A stretch of DNA of 64,000 nucleotides from Mesobacterium_A hydrothermale (GTDB lineage: Bacteria > Pseudomonadota > Alphaproteobacteria > Rhodobacterales > Rhodobacteraceae), in NCBI RefSeq assembly GCF_035818635.1, contig NZ_JAYLLH010000013.1, positions 47,508-111,507 of the forward strand. The letters are read 5' to 3'. Below the pieces are notes generated by a model, which made no database searches, was not told the DNA's origin, and saw only the letters and a list, made by a program, of their open reading frames with translations. This document shows positions 44,001 through 52,063 of the stretch, piece after piece (position 1 is the stretch's first letter; every line of letters begins with the position of its first letter). Position numbers and translations under genes: made by a program.

Positions 44001-44594
44001 ATGACGCTCGATCTTCTCCTTGCCCTCTCGACCTTCGCCGCCGTGACGCTGTTCACGCCGGGGCCCAACAACGTGATGTTGATGACCTCTGGCGCCAATT
44101 TCGGTCTGCCGCGCACGCTGCCGCATCTGTTCGGCGTCGCCATCGGCTTTCCGGTGATGATCGTTCCGGTCGGGTTGGGCGCGATGCGCCTGTTCGACAT
44201 CTGGCCGCCCGCGCATACCGTCCTCAAAGTGGTTGCCGTGGTCTATATGCTGTATCTTGCGTGGAAACTGACCAAGGCCACCGCGCCGGGCGAAGGCAAG
44301 GTGGGCGGCCGCCCTCTGACCTTCCTGCAGGCGGCGGCGTTTCAGTGGGTCAACCCCAAGGGCTGGTCGATGGCGCTGGGCGCGATCACGCTATATGCCG
44401 CCAGCCGCGACCTGCCGGCGGTGCTGTGGGTGTCGGGCGTGTTCCTTGTGATCGGCACGGCCTCGGCCTTTTGCTGGGTGCTTCTGGGACGCGAGGTGCG
44501 GCGTTGGCTGACGAATGCGCGTCGACTGAGGGTTTTCAACTGGACGATGGCCGGGCTTTTGGTGGCCTCGCTTGGGATGGCACTGTTCCTGTAG
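44001..44594 (+). CDS. LysE/RhtB family amino-acid exporter
   Basis: 197 residues with about six membrane helices. The family N-terminus (LLALSTFAAVTLFTPGPNNVMLMTSG) contains the conserved TPGPN motif, and the centre has FQWVNPKGWSMALGAI. It exports an amino acid or derivative; the substrate is unknown. The divergent Lrp gene 74 bases upstream is the probable regulator. Confidence 0.92.
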   Translation: MTLDLLLALSTFAAVTLFTPGPNNVMLMTSGANFGLPRTLPHLFGVAIGFPVMIVPVGLGAMRLFDIWPPAHTVLKVVAVVYMLYLAWKLTKATAPGEGKVGGRPLTFLQAAAFQWVNPKGWSMALGAITLYAASRDLPAVLWVSGVFLVIGTASAFCWVLLGREVRRWLTNARRLRVFNWTMAGLLVASLGMALFL

Positions 44595-44616
44595 ATCCGT
44601 CTGAACTCTTGCTTTG

Positions 44617-44645
44617 TTGCATCCGGCGGCAACGCAGGCCATATA
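44617..44645 (+). promoter_or_regulatory. possible accA promoter
   Basis: TTGCAT (44617-44622), 17-base spacer, CATATA (44640-44645), ending 28 bases before the accA ATG. Confidence 0.4.
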
Positions 44646-44673
44646 CGGCGCACGATTCAAGGGGTTTTCCGGT

Positions 44674-45636
44674 ATGACTCACTACCTCGATTTTGAAAAA
44701 CCGCTGGCCGAGATTGAAGGCAAGGCGGAAGAGCTGCGCGCCATGGCACGCGGCAACGAGGACATGGATATCGAGGACGAGGCCGCGGCGCTGGACCGCA
44801 AGGCCGACGCACTGCTGAAAGACCTTTACAAGAAACTGACGCCCTGGCGGAAATGCCAGGTCGCACGGCACCCCAACCGGCCGCATTGCAAGGACTATAT
44901 CGAGGCGCTGTTTACCGAATACACCCCGCTTGCAGGTGATCGCGGGTTTTCCGACGATCATGCTGTGATGGGCGGTCTGGCGCGGTTCAATGATCGCCCG
45001 GTGGTGGTGATCGGCCATGAAAAAGGCCACGACACCGAAAGCCGCATCCACCGCAATTTCGGCATGGCGCGGCCCGAAGGGTATCGCAAGGCGGTGCGCC
45101 TGATGGACATGGCTGACCGTTTCAATCTGCCCGTCGTGTCGCTGGTCGACACCCCCGGCGCCTATCCCGGCAAGGGGGCCGAGGAACGCGGCCAGTCCGA
45201 GGCGATCGCCCGGTCGACTGAAAAATGCCTTCAGATCGGCGTGCCGCTGGTGTCCGTTGTCATCGGCGAAGGCGGGTCTGGCGGGGCGGTGGCCTTTGCC
45301 ACGGCGAACCGTCTGGCAATGCTGGAACATTCGGTCTATTCCGTGATCTCGCCCGAAGGCTGCGCGTCGATCCTGTGGAAGGATTCCGAAAAGATGCGCG
45401 AAGCCGCCGAAGCGCTGCGCCTGACCGCGCAAGACCTGTATCAGCTGGGCGTGTCAGACCGGATTATCCCCGAACCCATGGGCGGCGCCCATCGTGACCG
45501 GAAAAAGACGATCACCGCCGTGGGCAATACCATCGCCGCCATGTTGTCGGAACTGAACGACATGACACGCGAAGATCTGATCCGCAATCGTCGGGCCAAG
45601 TTTCTGTCGATGGGCTCCAAGGGGCTGGCGGCCTAG
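44674..45636 (+). CDS. accA: acetyl-CoA carboxylase carboxyltransferase subunit alpha
   Basis: 320 residues. With AccD it transfers the carboxyl group from biotin to acetyl-CoA, committing carbon to fatty-acid synthesis. It begins MTHYLDFEKPLAEIEGKAEE and has RNFGMARPEGYRKAVRLM, LVDTPGAYPGKGAEERGQ and VIGEGGSGGAVAFATANR, which carry the CoA and biotin contacts. A single-gene unit; it nearly abuts the convergent membrane-protein gene (6 bases between stops). Confidence 0.97.
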   Translation: MTHYLDFEKPLAEIEGKAEELRAMARGNEDMDIEDEAAALDRKADALLKDLYKKLTPWRKCQVARHPNRPHCKDYIEALFTEYTPLAGDRGFSDDHAVMGGLARFNDRPVVVIGHEKGHDTESRIHRNFGMARPEGYRKAVRLMDMADRFNLPVVSLVDTPGAYPGKGAEERGQSEAIARSTEKCLQIGVPLVSVVIGEGGSGGAVAFATANRLAMLEHSVYSVISPEGCASILWKDSEKMREAAEALRLTAQDLYQLGVSDRIIPEPMGGAHRDRKKTITAVGNTIAAMLSELNDMTREDLIRNRRAKFLSMGSKGLAA

Positions 45637-45642
45637 GCCGGG

Positions 45643-46203
45643 TCACAGGATCTGTTCCAGGCCCAGTTCCCGGATCAGTTCGAAATATCCGAACAGCACC
45701 ATCAGGAAAAAGGCGAACAGGATCAGTTCGTACTTGAAGTGATGCGCCTGAAAAAAACTTCGATCGCGGTGGTTCAGGATGTCCATCAGTTCATCACCGA
45801 ACCGGATTGACAGAAAGGTGCCCGTCGCGGACAGAACGATCACCGACCAGTAGGGCCATGGCGTAATCAGGATCTGGTGCAGGATTCTTGTCAGGATCGT
45901 AGTGTCGTAATATTGCTGCGCCAGCAGCAGTGTGGCGACATTCGTACCGATAGCCAGCGCCCAGACCATCAGTTCGGACAGCACCATTCTTATGCCAAAG
46001 ATCAGTCGCAGCGGGAAATCCAGCAGGAACCCGGCATCGGCGATTGGCGTGCACAACACGAAAAAGCTCCATGTCAGGGCGGACGCAATGCCGCCCGTGG
46101 CCAGATCGAATTTCAGGCTGAGATACAGGAAATTCGCCGCCAGCAGGCCAAGCAACAGCACGAACTTGGTCAGGACCTGCGATTTGGGTGTCTTGAAAGC
46201 CAT
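45643..46203 (-). CDS. integral membrane protein of unknown function
   Basis: 186 residues with five or so hydrophobic segments (VLLLGLLAANFLYLSL, ALTWSFFVLCTPIADAGFLL, SELMVWALAIGTNVATLLLA, YWSVIVLSATGTFLSI, YELILFAFFLMVLFGYFEL) and a charged loop DELMDILNHRDRSFFQAHHF before the last. No family is recognised. It begins 10 bases after the GntR gene on the same strand, so the two are likely one operon and the regulator may act on it. Confidence 0.75.
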   Translation of the reverse strand: MAFKTPKSQVLTKFVLLLGLLAANFLYLSLKFDLATGGIASALTWSFFVLCTPIADAGFLLDFPLRLIFGIRMVLSELMVWALAIGTNVATLLLAQQYYDTTILTRILHQILITPWPYWSVIVLSATGTFLSIRFGDELMDILNHRDRSFFQAHHFKYELILFAFFLMVLFGYFELIRELGLEQIL

Positions 46204-46213
46204 GTCTTGCGTG

Positions 46214-46864
46214 TCAGGCCACCAGCAGACGCAGCCCTTGCGTCACGTCCGAACGCACCGCCAGCCGCAGGCTCGGTTCATCCCCGGATTTCAGCGCCGC
46301 AATGATCAGCTTGTGATAGCGCGGCGGTTCCGTTCTGCGCAGCCGGCCATACAGCGCGCGCATCGTGGGCCCGAGTTGCAGCCAGACGTTTTCCGCCATG
46401 GCCAGCATCGCCGGGGCTTGCGCGCGCAGGTAAATTGTCCGGTGAAACTCTAAGTTCGTACGGATATAGCCAACGGCATCGCGGTTCGACACCATGTCGC
46501 CCACCGCGTTGTTGATCGTGGTGAGGCGGTCGATCAGGGCGATGTGCGCGCGGGGCAGGGCCCGGCTGGCAAGTTCGACTTCCAACAATGACCGAAGTGC
46601 GGCCAGTTCTTCGATCCGCTCGTTCGAAAGCTCCGGCGTCGATAACCGGCCCGAACTTGACAGCGACAGTGCGCCTTCGGCGACAAGCCGGCGCACGGCT
46701 TCGCGCGCTGGGGTCATCGAAACCCCGAAATCCGCTCCGATCCCACGCAGGGTCAGGGCGGCGCCCGGAGGGATTTCCCCCACCATGATGCGCGACCGCA
46801 GCCCGCGATAGACGCGGTCATGGGCCGAGGCATTTAGGTCGGGATTGGGCTTGGCGGACAGCAT
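46214..46864 (-). CDS. GntR family (FadR/FCD type) transcriptional regulator
   Basis: 216 residues. The winged-helix N-terminus has RVYRGLRSRIMVGEIPPG and GVSMTPAREAVRRLVAEGAL, the GntR recognition helix. The C-terminal FCD helical domain (ELAALRSLLEVELASRA, NLEFHRTIYLRAQAP) normally holds a metal and a carboxylate effector. A palindrome TGTGATCACA sits just before the start codon. It leads a short operon with the membrane protein. Confidence 0.9.
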   Translation of the reverse strand: MLSAKPNPDLNASAHDRVYRGLRSRIMVGEIPPGAALTLRGIGADFGVSMTPAREAVRRLVAEGALSLSSSGRLSTPELSNERIEELAALRSLLEVELASRALPRAHIALIDRLTTINNAVGDMVSNRDAVGYIRTNLEFHRTIYLRAQAPAMLAMAENVWLQLGPTMRALYGRLRRTEPPRYHKLIIAALKSGDEPSLRLAVRSDVTQGLRLLVA

Positions 46865-46871
46865 GGGAATA

Positions 46872-46881
46872 TGTGATCACA
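46872..46881. promoter_or_regulatory. TGTGATCACA palindrome, candidate GntR operator
   Basis: A perfect 10-base palindrome 7 bases before the GntR start codon. GTGATCAC-type centres fit what is known of FadR-class operators (GT-N(2-3)-AC), and its position would block transcription or translation start. Confidence 0.5.
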
Positions 46882-46908
46882 AATTCTGCGCCGGTCAATT
46901 GAAGACTT

Positions 46909-47601
46909 TCAATCCCCGAATTTATAGCGGTGCAAACCGGCACCGTGCTGGCGCAGCCAGGTGCGTTGCGTCTTCCACGGGCCGTGGATTCGCGTGACCG
47001 TGTCCCAGAACGCCTGCGAATGGTTCATCTCGGCCAAATGGGCGACCTCGTGCGCAGCGACATAGTTCAGAATTTCTGGCGGAGTGAGGATCAGCCGCCA
47101 GGAAAACATCAGCGCCCCGTCACTGGTGCACGACCCCCAGCGTGACCGGGTGTCGCGCAGGGTGATGCGGCTATAGGGCAGGCCCAGTTCTGCGGCATAG
47201 TGATCGGCGGCCTGTGTCAGCCGCGTGCGCGCCTCTTCCCGCAGCCAGCCGCGCAATCGGGCGGGGATCTGTTCGGCGGGGCCGGGCACCTCGATCCGGT
47301 CGGGGCGCAGAACCACCCGCCGTCCCATGGCAAGGTCGATTCGTGTCTCAACCCCGCGCAGCGGGATTGCTGCGCCGGCCGTGGGCAGGATGTCGCCGCC
47401 GCGTTTTTCCAGGTGGCTGCGCAGCCACGCTTCCTTGTCGCGGGCAAACGCCAGTGCCTCGGTCTCTGGGACGCGTTTGGGCAGGGTCAGGGTGACGCGC
47501 CCATCCAACTGTGACAGGCGCAGGCTCATTCGCCGCGCACGGGCGGACCGGCGCAGAAGAATGTCTATGGGTGGGGTGCCGGGCAGACGAAGTGTTCCCA
47601 T
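46909..47601 (-). CDS. YgjP-like (WLM/DUF45) metallopeptidase
   Basis: 230 residues. The zinc motif HEVAHLAEMNHSQAFW holds two His and a Glu, preceded by SRWGSCTSDGALMFSWRL, the RWGSC element of the M48-related YgjP family. Function in bacteria is uncertain. No signal peptide is visible, so it is presumably cytoplasmic. ATG 47601 begins MGTLRLPGTPPI; the open extension to 47754 is arginine-rich and spurious. Divergent from the FYDLN gene. Confidence 0.88.
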   Translation of the reverse strand: MGTLRLPGTPPIDILLRRSARARRMSLRLSQLDGRVTLTLPKRVPETEALAFARDKEAWLRSHLEKRGGDILPTAGAAIPLRGVETRIDLAMGRRVVLRPDRIEVPGPAEQIPARLRGWLREEARTRLTQAADHYAAELGLPYSRITLRDTRSRWGSCTSDGALMFSWRLILTPPEILNYVAAHEVAHLAEMNHSQAFWDTVTRIHGPWKTQRTWLRQHGAGLHRYKFGD

Positions 47602-47710
47602 ATCCCTTGCCTCAAAAGAATGACCGCGCCAAAGCCTTTGACACGCCGCCCGTGTTATGGCAGTTGGCCGCGATCGTCTACAAGACCACGGATTCATGAA
47701 GGGACCACGC

Positions 47711-48031
47711 ATGCCCAAGGAAGAATGGGGCGTCAAACGCATTTGCCCGACCACCGGGAAGCGTTTCTACGACCTGAACCGCTCGCCGATCGTCAGCCCG
47801 TACACCGGCGAAGTGATTGAAATCGACACCACCAAACCGCGGATGATCTCTGCGGACGCAGAAGATGCGGCATCGAAGGCAAAGGCGAAAGTCTCCGACG
47901 ATGACGATCTGCTCGATGATGATGACGTCGATGTCGAACTCGAGGATGATCTGCTGGACGACGACGACGAAGAAGAGAACGTTTCGCTCGACGATCTGGC
48001 GGATGTTGCTTCGGACGACGACGACAGCTGA
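47711..48031 (+). CDS. FYDLN acid domain protein (TIGR02300)
   Basis: 106 residues. The first 45 (MPKEEWGVKRICPTTGKRFY then DLNRSPIVSPYTGE) match the conserved alphaproteobacterial FYDLN domain, which looks like half of a zinc-ribbon with one remaining cysteine. The rest is almost entirely Asp/Glu (runs DDDDLLDDDD, DDDDEEEN). The function of the family is unknown; the charge pattern suggests binding to a basic partner such as a ribosomal or nucleoid protein. It lies next to a tRNA-Ala gene. Confidence 0.88.
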   Translation: MPKEEWGVKRICPTTGKRFYDLNRSPIVSPYTGEVIEIDTTKPRMISADAEDAASKAKAKVSDDDDLLDDDDVDVELEDDLLDDDDEEENVSLDDLADVASDDDDS

Positions 48032-48064
48032 CGCAAAATTTTCGCGCGGGCTGGATTTTTCGAC

Positions 48065-48093
48065 TTGAACCCGCCCGCGCGCTCGCGTAATTC
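48065..48093 (+). promoter_or_regulatory. tRNA-Ala promoter
   Basis: TTGAAC (48065-48070), 17-base spacer, TAATTC (48088-48093), ending 15 bases before the tRNA. Spacing and position are ideal for sigma-70. Confidence 0.65.
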
Positions 48094-48108
48094 GACGCGC
48101 ACGGTTAC

Positions 48109-48184
<76 letters not shown>

Positions 48185-48195
48185 ACCGGACCACG

Positions 48196-48224
48196 AAAAA
48201 GCCCCGCCTCTGGTGGGGCTTTTT
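48196..48224. terminator. bidirectional terminator between tRNA-Ala and the acyl-CoA dehydrogenase gene
   Basis: AAAAAGCCCC and GGGGCTTTTT form perfect arms around a 9-base loop, with A/T runs on both sides, so it can serve the tRNA (plus) and the dehydrogenase gene (minus), whose stop is 18 bases away. Confidence 0.88.
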
Positions 48225-48242
48225 GGTTTGTGGCACAAAAGG

Positions 48243-49370
48243 TTACAGGCCCCGCGCGATGACCAGCCGCTGCACGTCGCTGGTGCCTTCGTAGATCTGG
48301 CAGACCCGCACATCGCGATAAATCCGTTCCACCGGATAGTCAGCCAAATAGCCGTATCCGCCGTGGATCTGGATCGCCGCGGAACAGACCTGTTCCGCCA
48401 TTTCCGAAGCGAACAGCTTGGCCATCGACGCCTCTGTCAGGCAGGGCTTGCCCGCCTCGCGCAGCGCCGCGGCGTGCAACACCATGTGGCGCGCGGCCTC
48501 GATCTTCGTCGCCATATCGGCCAGCCGGAATGCCACCGCCTGGTGTTCGATGATGGGTTTGCCAAAGGTCACCCGTTCACGGGCATAGGCCAGCGCTGTC
48601 TCATACGCCGCACGCGCCATGCCGACGGATTGCGACGCGATGCCGATCCGCCCGCCTTCGAGGTTGGCCAATGCGATGCGATAGCCTTGCCCTTCTTCGC
48701 CCAGCAGGTTCTCCGCCGGAACACGCATGTCGGTGAAGGCCAGCGCGCAGGTGTCTGAACTGTGCTGGCCCAGCTTGTGTTCGACCGAAACCACGTCGTA
48801 TCCGGGGGTGTCGGTTGGCACGATGAAGGCAGAGATGCCCTTTTTGCCCGCAGCCGGATCGGTGACCGCAAAGACGATGATGACATCGCCGTTCTTGCCC
48901 GAAGTGATGAATTGCTTCGACCCGTTGATCACAAAGTGATCACCGTCGCGCACTGCCCGGGTCTTCAGCGCAGAGGCGTCCGAACCCGCGTGCGGTTCCG
49001 TCAGGGCAAACCCGCCGATCTTCCTGCCCGCCGCCATGTCGGGCAGGAACCGGGCTTTCTGATCGTCACTGCCGAACCGCAGGATCGGCGCGCAGCCGAC
49101 CGAGGAATGCACCGACAGGATCGTCGAGCACGCGCCGTCGGCCGCGGCGATTTCTTCCAGTGCCAGCGCGTAGGCCACGGTGCCGGTGTCGGACCCGCCG
49201 TATTCTTCCGGTACGACCATGCCCATGAAGCCAAGTGCACCCATCTCGGCCAGTTCGTCGCGCGGAAAGGCGTGGTCACGGTCGCGCGCTGCCGCCCCGG
49301 GGGCCAGCCGTTCCTGCGCGAATTCCCGCACCGCGTCGCGGATCTGTTCCTGGGTTTCGGTCAGGATCAT
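48243..49370 (-). CDS. acyl-CoA dehydrogenase
   Basis: 375 residues, flavoprotein oxidising acyl-CoA to enoyl-CoA with electrons passed to ETF. Visible: GFALTEPHAGSDASALKTRA (FAD/substrate segment), KQFITSGKNGDV, LGQHSSDTCALAFTDMRVP, and the C-terminal QIHGGYGYLADYPVERIYRD. The catalytic glutamate of short-chain types is in CQIYEGTSDVQRL. Substrate chain length is not certain. ATG 49370 gives MILTETQEQIRDAVREF. Confidence 0.92.
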   Translation of the reverse strand: MILTETQEQIRDAVREFAQERLAPGAAARDRDHAFPRDELAEMGALGFMGMVVPEEYGGSDTGTVAYALALEEIAAADGACSTILSVHSSVGCAPILRFGSDDQKARFLPDMAAGRKIGGFALTEPHAGSDASALKTRAVRDGDHFVINGSKQFITSGKNGDVIIVFAVTDPAAGKKGISAFIVPTDTPGYDVVSVEHKLGQHSSDTCALAFTDMRVPAENLLGEEGQGYRIALANLEGGRIGIASQSVGMARAAYETALAYARERVTFGKPIIEHQAVAFRLADMATKIEAARHMVLHAAALREAGKPCLTEASMAKLFASEMAEQVCSAAIQIHGGYGYLADYPVERIYRDVRVCQIYEGTSDVQRLVIARGL

Positions 49371-49467
49371 CGGTCGCCTCCCTGTTTCCTTTGCGCCTTC
49401 GATAGCACAGGTGCCCGCGCGGGCGAGCGGAACGCCACGTCCGAATGTCCGCACCTGTTCGTCAGGA

Positions 49468-51912
49468 TCAACGCAACCGCCACCGCGGCCGCGACGGAAG
49501 GGCATCGACCTGCGCCAGCCCGCTTTCGTTCAGAAGGCGCGTCACCTCTTCCTGCAACAGCCGCTCCTCGGCCGACCCCTTGATTGGCACCCGTCCGTGT
49601 TCCAGGAACAGCGGCGCCGACAGCGGCGTGATCCGGCTCAGCCGGATGTGGTCGATACGGTCGCCCACCCGGTCGCACATCTCGCGGATGCGGGCGAAAT
49701 CGACCAGCCCGCGCATCGCCTCTTCCCGCGTGATCTGCATCAGCAGGTGATCGGGGTCGTATTTCAGCAACGTATCATACAGGATATCCGACGACATCGT
49801 GGCCTGCCGCCCGGTCTTGCGTTGCCCACCCACCTGCCGTTCGATCAGCCCTGCAATGGTGGCACTGGCGCGAAACGTGCGTTTCATCACGGCGTTGCCC
49901 GCCAGCCAGCCGTCCAGCCCCGCCTCCAACGCGGCCAGGTCGAACAGCGGGGTCGGATCGGTCACCGCCTCAAGCCCCCAGATCAGCGTGGCATAGTCTG
50001 TGGCCACGAACCCCATGGGGGCCAGCCCCATCTCCTCCATCCGCTTGGTCAGTAGCAGCCCCAACGTCTGCTGCGCGTTGCGACCGGCAAAGCCGTAAAC
50101 CACCATCTGTTGCCGCCCGTCATGGGGAAAGGTCTCCACCATCAACCGCCCGGGTTCCGGCAGGCGGCTGACCTCGGCCTGCAACCGCAGCCAGTCGGCG
50201 GTATGATCGGGCAGGCCCGACCAGTCGCCGTGCCGGAACATCTGCAGGATGCGCTGGCTCAACTGGGTCGAGGTCGAGAACTTGGTGCCGTTGAACGTGG
50301 CGATCCTGGGCTTGCGGCCCGGGTCGCGGCTGACCTCGACCGTCAGGTCCCGCAGCCCTTCGTAGCGCACGATCTGCCCGCCGATCAGAAAGGTATCGCC
50401 GCGCGACAGCGATGCGGCGAAGCCTTCCTCGATCTCGCCCAGTGGCGCGCCACCGCGCCCGCGCCAGCGTACCTTGAGCGTATCGGTGTCCTGGATCGTG
50501 CCGATGTTCTGCCGGATCCGCACGGCGCTGCGCGGGTCGCGCAACTGCCAGCGCCCGTCGGGCCGCTGCACCAGCCGCTGCCACTGGTCATAGGCCCGCA
50601 GGGCATAGCCCCCGGTGGCGCAGAACTGCAGGCAATCGTCAAAGCCCTGCCGCGTCAGCGTCGCAAAGGCGCCGGCACTGGTCATCTCGGCAAAAAGCGC
50701 GTCGGCGTCGAACGGTCCGGCACAGGCGGCGATCAGGATGTGCTGACATAGCACGTCGCGCGGCCCCGGCCCGCGCGGATCGCCGTCCAGGTCATGCGCT
50801 TTCACCGCCTGCAGCGCGGCCAGGCATTCCACCACCTCGAACCGGTTGGCCGGCACCAACAGGGCCTTCGACGGTGCGTTATAGCGGTGGTTGGCCCGCC
50901 CGATCCGCTGCACCAGGCGCTTGACGTTCTTTGGCGCGCCGACCTGGATCACCAGGTCCACATCACCCCAGTCGATGCCCAGGTCCAGCGACCCGGTGCA
51001 GACGATCGCGCGCAAATCGCCGCGCACCATTGCCGCCTCGACCTTTTCGCGCTGCTGCCGGTCCAGCGATCTATGGTGGATGCCGATTGGCAGGGCGTCG
51101 TCGTTCGCCAGCCATAGATTGTGAAAAAAGATCTCCGCCTGCGCCCGCGTGTTGTGAAAGATCAGCGTCGTCTTGTGCCGCTTGACCTGCTCCAGAACGG
51201 CAGGAATGGCATAGGCCGCCCCGCCCCCCGACCAGGGCGGGGCTTCCTCCGTCACCAGCATGGCAATGTCCGGATCGGGCCCCGGGTCGGCCTGCAGGAT
51301 TTCGCAGCTGTCGGGATGGCGCGCCAGAAGCTCCGCGATTGAATGTGGATCGTCGACCGTGGCCGAAAGACCAACCCGCCGCAGCCCGGGACAGATCGCC
51401 TGCAACCGTGCCAGCGCAAGGAACAGCTGATCACCCCGCTTGCTTTCGGCCAGCGCGTGGATCTCGTCGACCACCACCCGCTGCAACCCGGCAAACATCC
51501 GCGGCGCATCCTCGTAGGACGTCAGCAGCGCCAGCGATTCCGGCGTGGTCAGCAGGATATGCGGCGGGTCAGCGCGCTGGCGTTTCTTGCGGCTTGCGGG
51601 TGTGTCGCCGGTGCGGTCCTCGACCCGGATCGCCAGTCCGGCCTCCTCGATCGGTGTCCGCAGGTTGCGCTTGATATCCGCCGCCAGCGCCTTCAGTGGC
51701 GACACGTAAAGCGTATGCAGCCCGTTCTCCGGCGCGGTCCCCAGCTCGCACAATGTCGGCAGGAACCCCGCCAGAGTCTTGCCCCCGCCGGTGGGCGCGA
51801 TCAGCAGCAACGCGGGCGCATCCGCCCGCTCCAGCATCGCCGCTTGGTGCGGGTGCATCCGCCACTCCCGGGCGTCGAACCAGCTTTGCAGAGGGGCAGG
51901 CAATCGCGACAT
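49468..51912 (-). CDS. ligase-associated DEXH-box DNA helicase (Lhr-like)
   Basis: 814 residues, superfamily 2. Motif I is APTGGGKTLAGFLP, motif Ia YVSPLKALAADI, motif II VVDEIHAL, motif III VGLSATVDDP and motif VI VQRIGRANHR. The C-terminus has the Lhr winged-helix region. Relatives are found with an ATP-dependent DNA ligase, a metallo-beta-lactamase-fold exonuclease and the phosphoesterase PdeM in a DNA-repair cluster; none is within this window. The start at 51912 is MSRLPAPLQSWFDAREW. Confidence 0.88.
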   Translation of the reverse strand: MSRLPAPLQSWFDAREWRMHPHQAAMLERADAPALLLIAPTGGGKTLAGFLPTLCELGTAPENGLHTLYVSPLKALAADIKRNLRTPIEEAGLAIRVEDRTGDTPASRKKRQRADPPHILLTTPESLALLTSYEDAPRMFAGLQRVVVDEIHALAESKRGDQLFLALARLQAICPGLRRVGLSATVDDPHSIAELLARHPDSCEILQADPGPDPDIAMLVTEEAPPWSGGGAAYAIPAVLEQVKRHKTTLIFHNTRAQAEIFFHNLWLANDDALPIGIHHRSLDRQQREKVEAAMVRGDLRAIVCTGSLDLGIDWGDVDLVIQVGAPKNVKRLVQRIGRANHRYNAPSKALLVPANRFEVVECLAALQAVKAHDLDGDPRGPGPRDVLCQHILIAACAGPFDADALFAEMTSAGAFATLTRQGFDDCLQFCATGGYALRAYDQWQRLVQRPDGRWQLRDPRSAVRIRQNIGTIQDTDTLKVRWRGRGGAPLGEIEEGFAASLSRGDTFLIGGQIVRYEGLRDLTVEVSRDPGRKPRIATFNGTKFSTSTQLSQRILQMFRHGDWSGLPDHTADWLRLQAEVSRLPEPGRLMVETFPHDGRQQMVVYGFAGRNAQQTLGLLLTKRMEEMGLAPMGFVATDYATLIWGLEAVTDPTPLFDLAALEAGLDGWLAGNAVMKRTFRASATIAGLIERQVGGQRKTGRQATMSSDILYDTLLKYDPDHLLMQITREEAMRGLVDFARIREMCDRVGDRIDHIRLSRITPLSAPLFLEHGRVPIKGSAEERLLQEEVTRLLNESGLAQVDALPSRPRWRLR

Positions 51913-51957
51913 GCCTCAACAGATACCGCGCCGGAACAAAAAGAAAACCGTCTCCCA

Positions 51958-52005
51958 TCATCTTGCTCAAAATATCCCGGGGGGTATGGGGGGCTGGCCC
52001 CCCAT
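51958..52005 (+). repeat. dispersed hairpin element, copy D
   Basis: CATCTTGCTCAAAATATCCC then GGGGGG and a hairpin with perfect 9-base arms ATGGGGGGC/GCCCCCCAT (51986-52005). It lies between the divergent helicase and CoA-transferase genes. It has the lead and first hairpin of copies A and B but not the second hairpin. Confidence 0.6.
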
Positions 52006-52063
52006 TCTCGCCCTTGCGGCCATTGCACCGTCGGGCCACAGTCCGTGGCGGGAGGACAAGACC

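Noticed and set aside
49371..49467. PdeM gene downstream of the helicase
   Set aside because: The 97-base gap is too short and the frame there is an antisense shadow without the metallophosphoesterase motifs.
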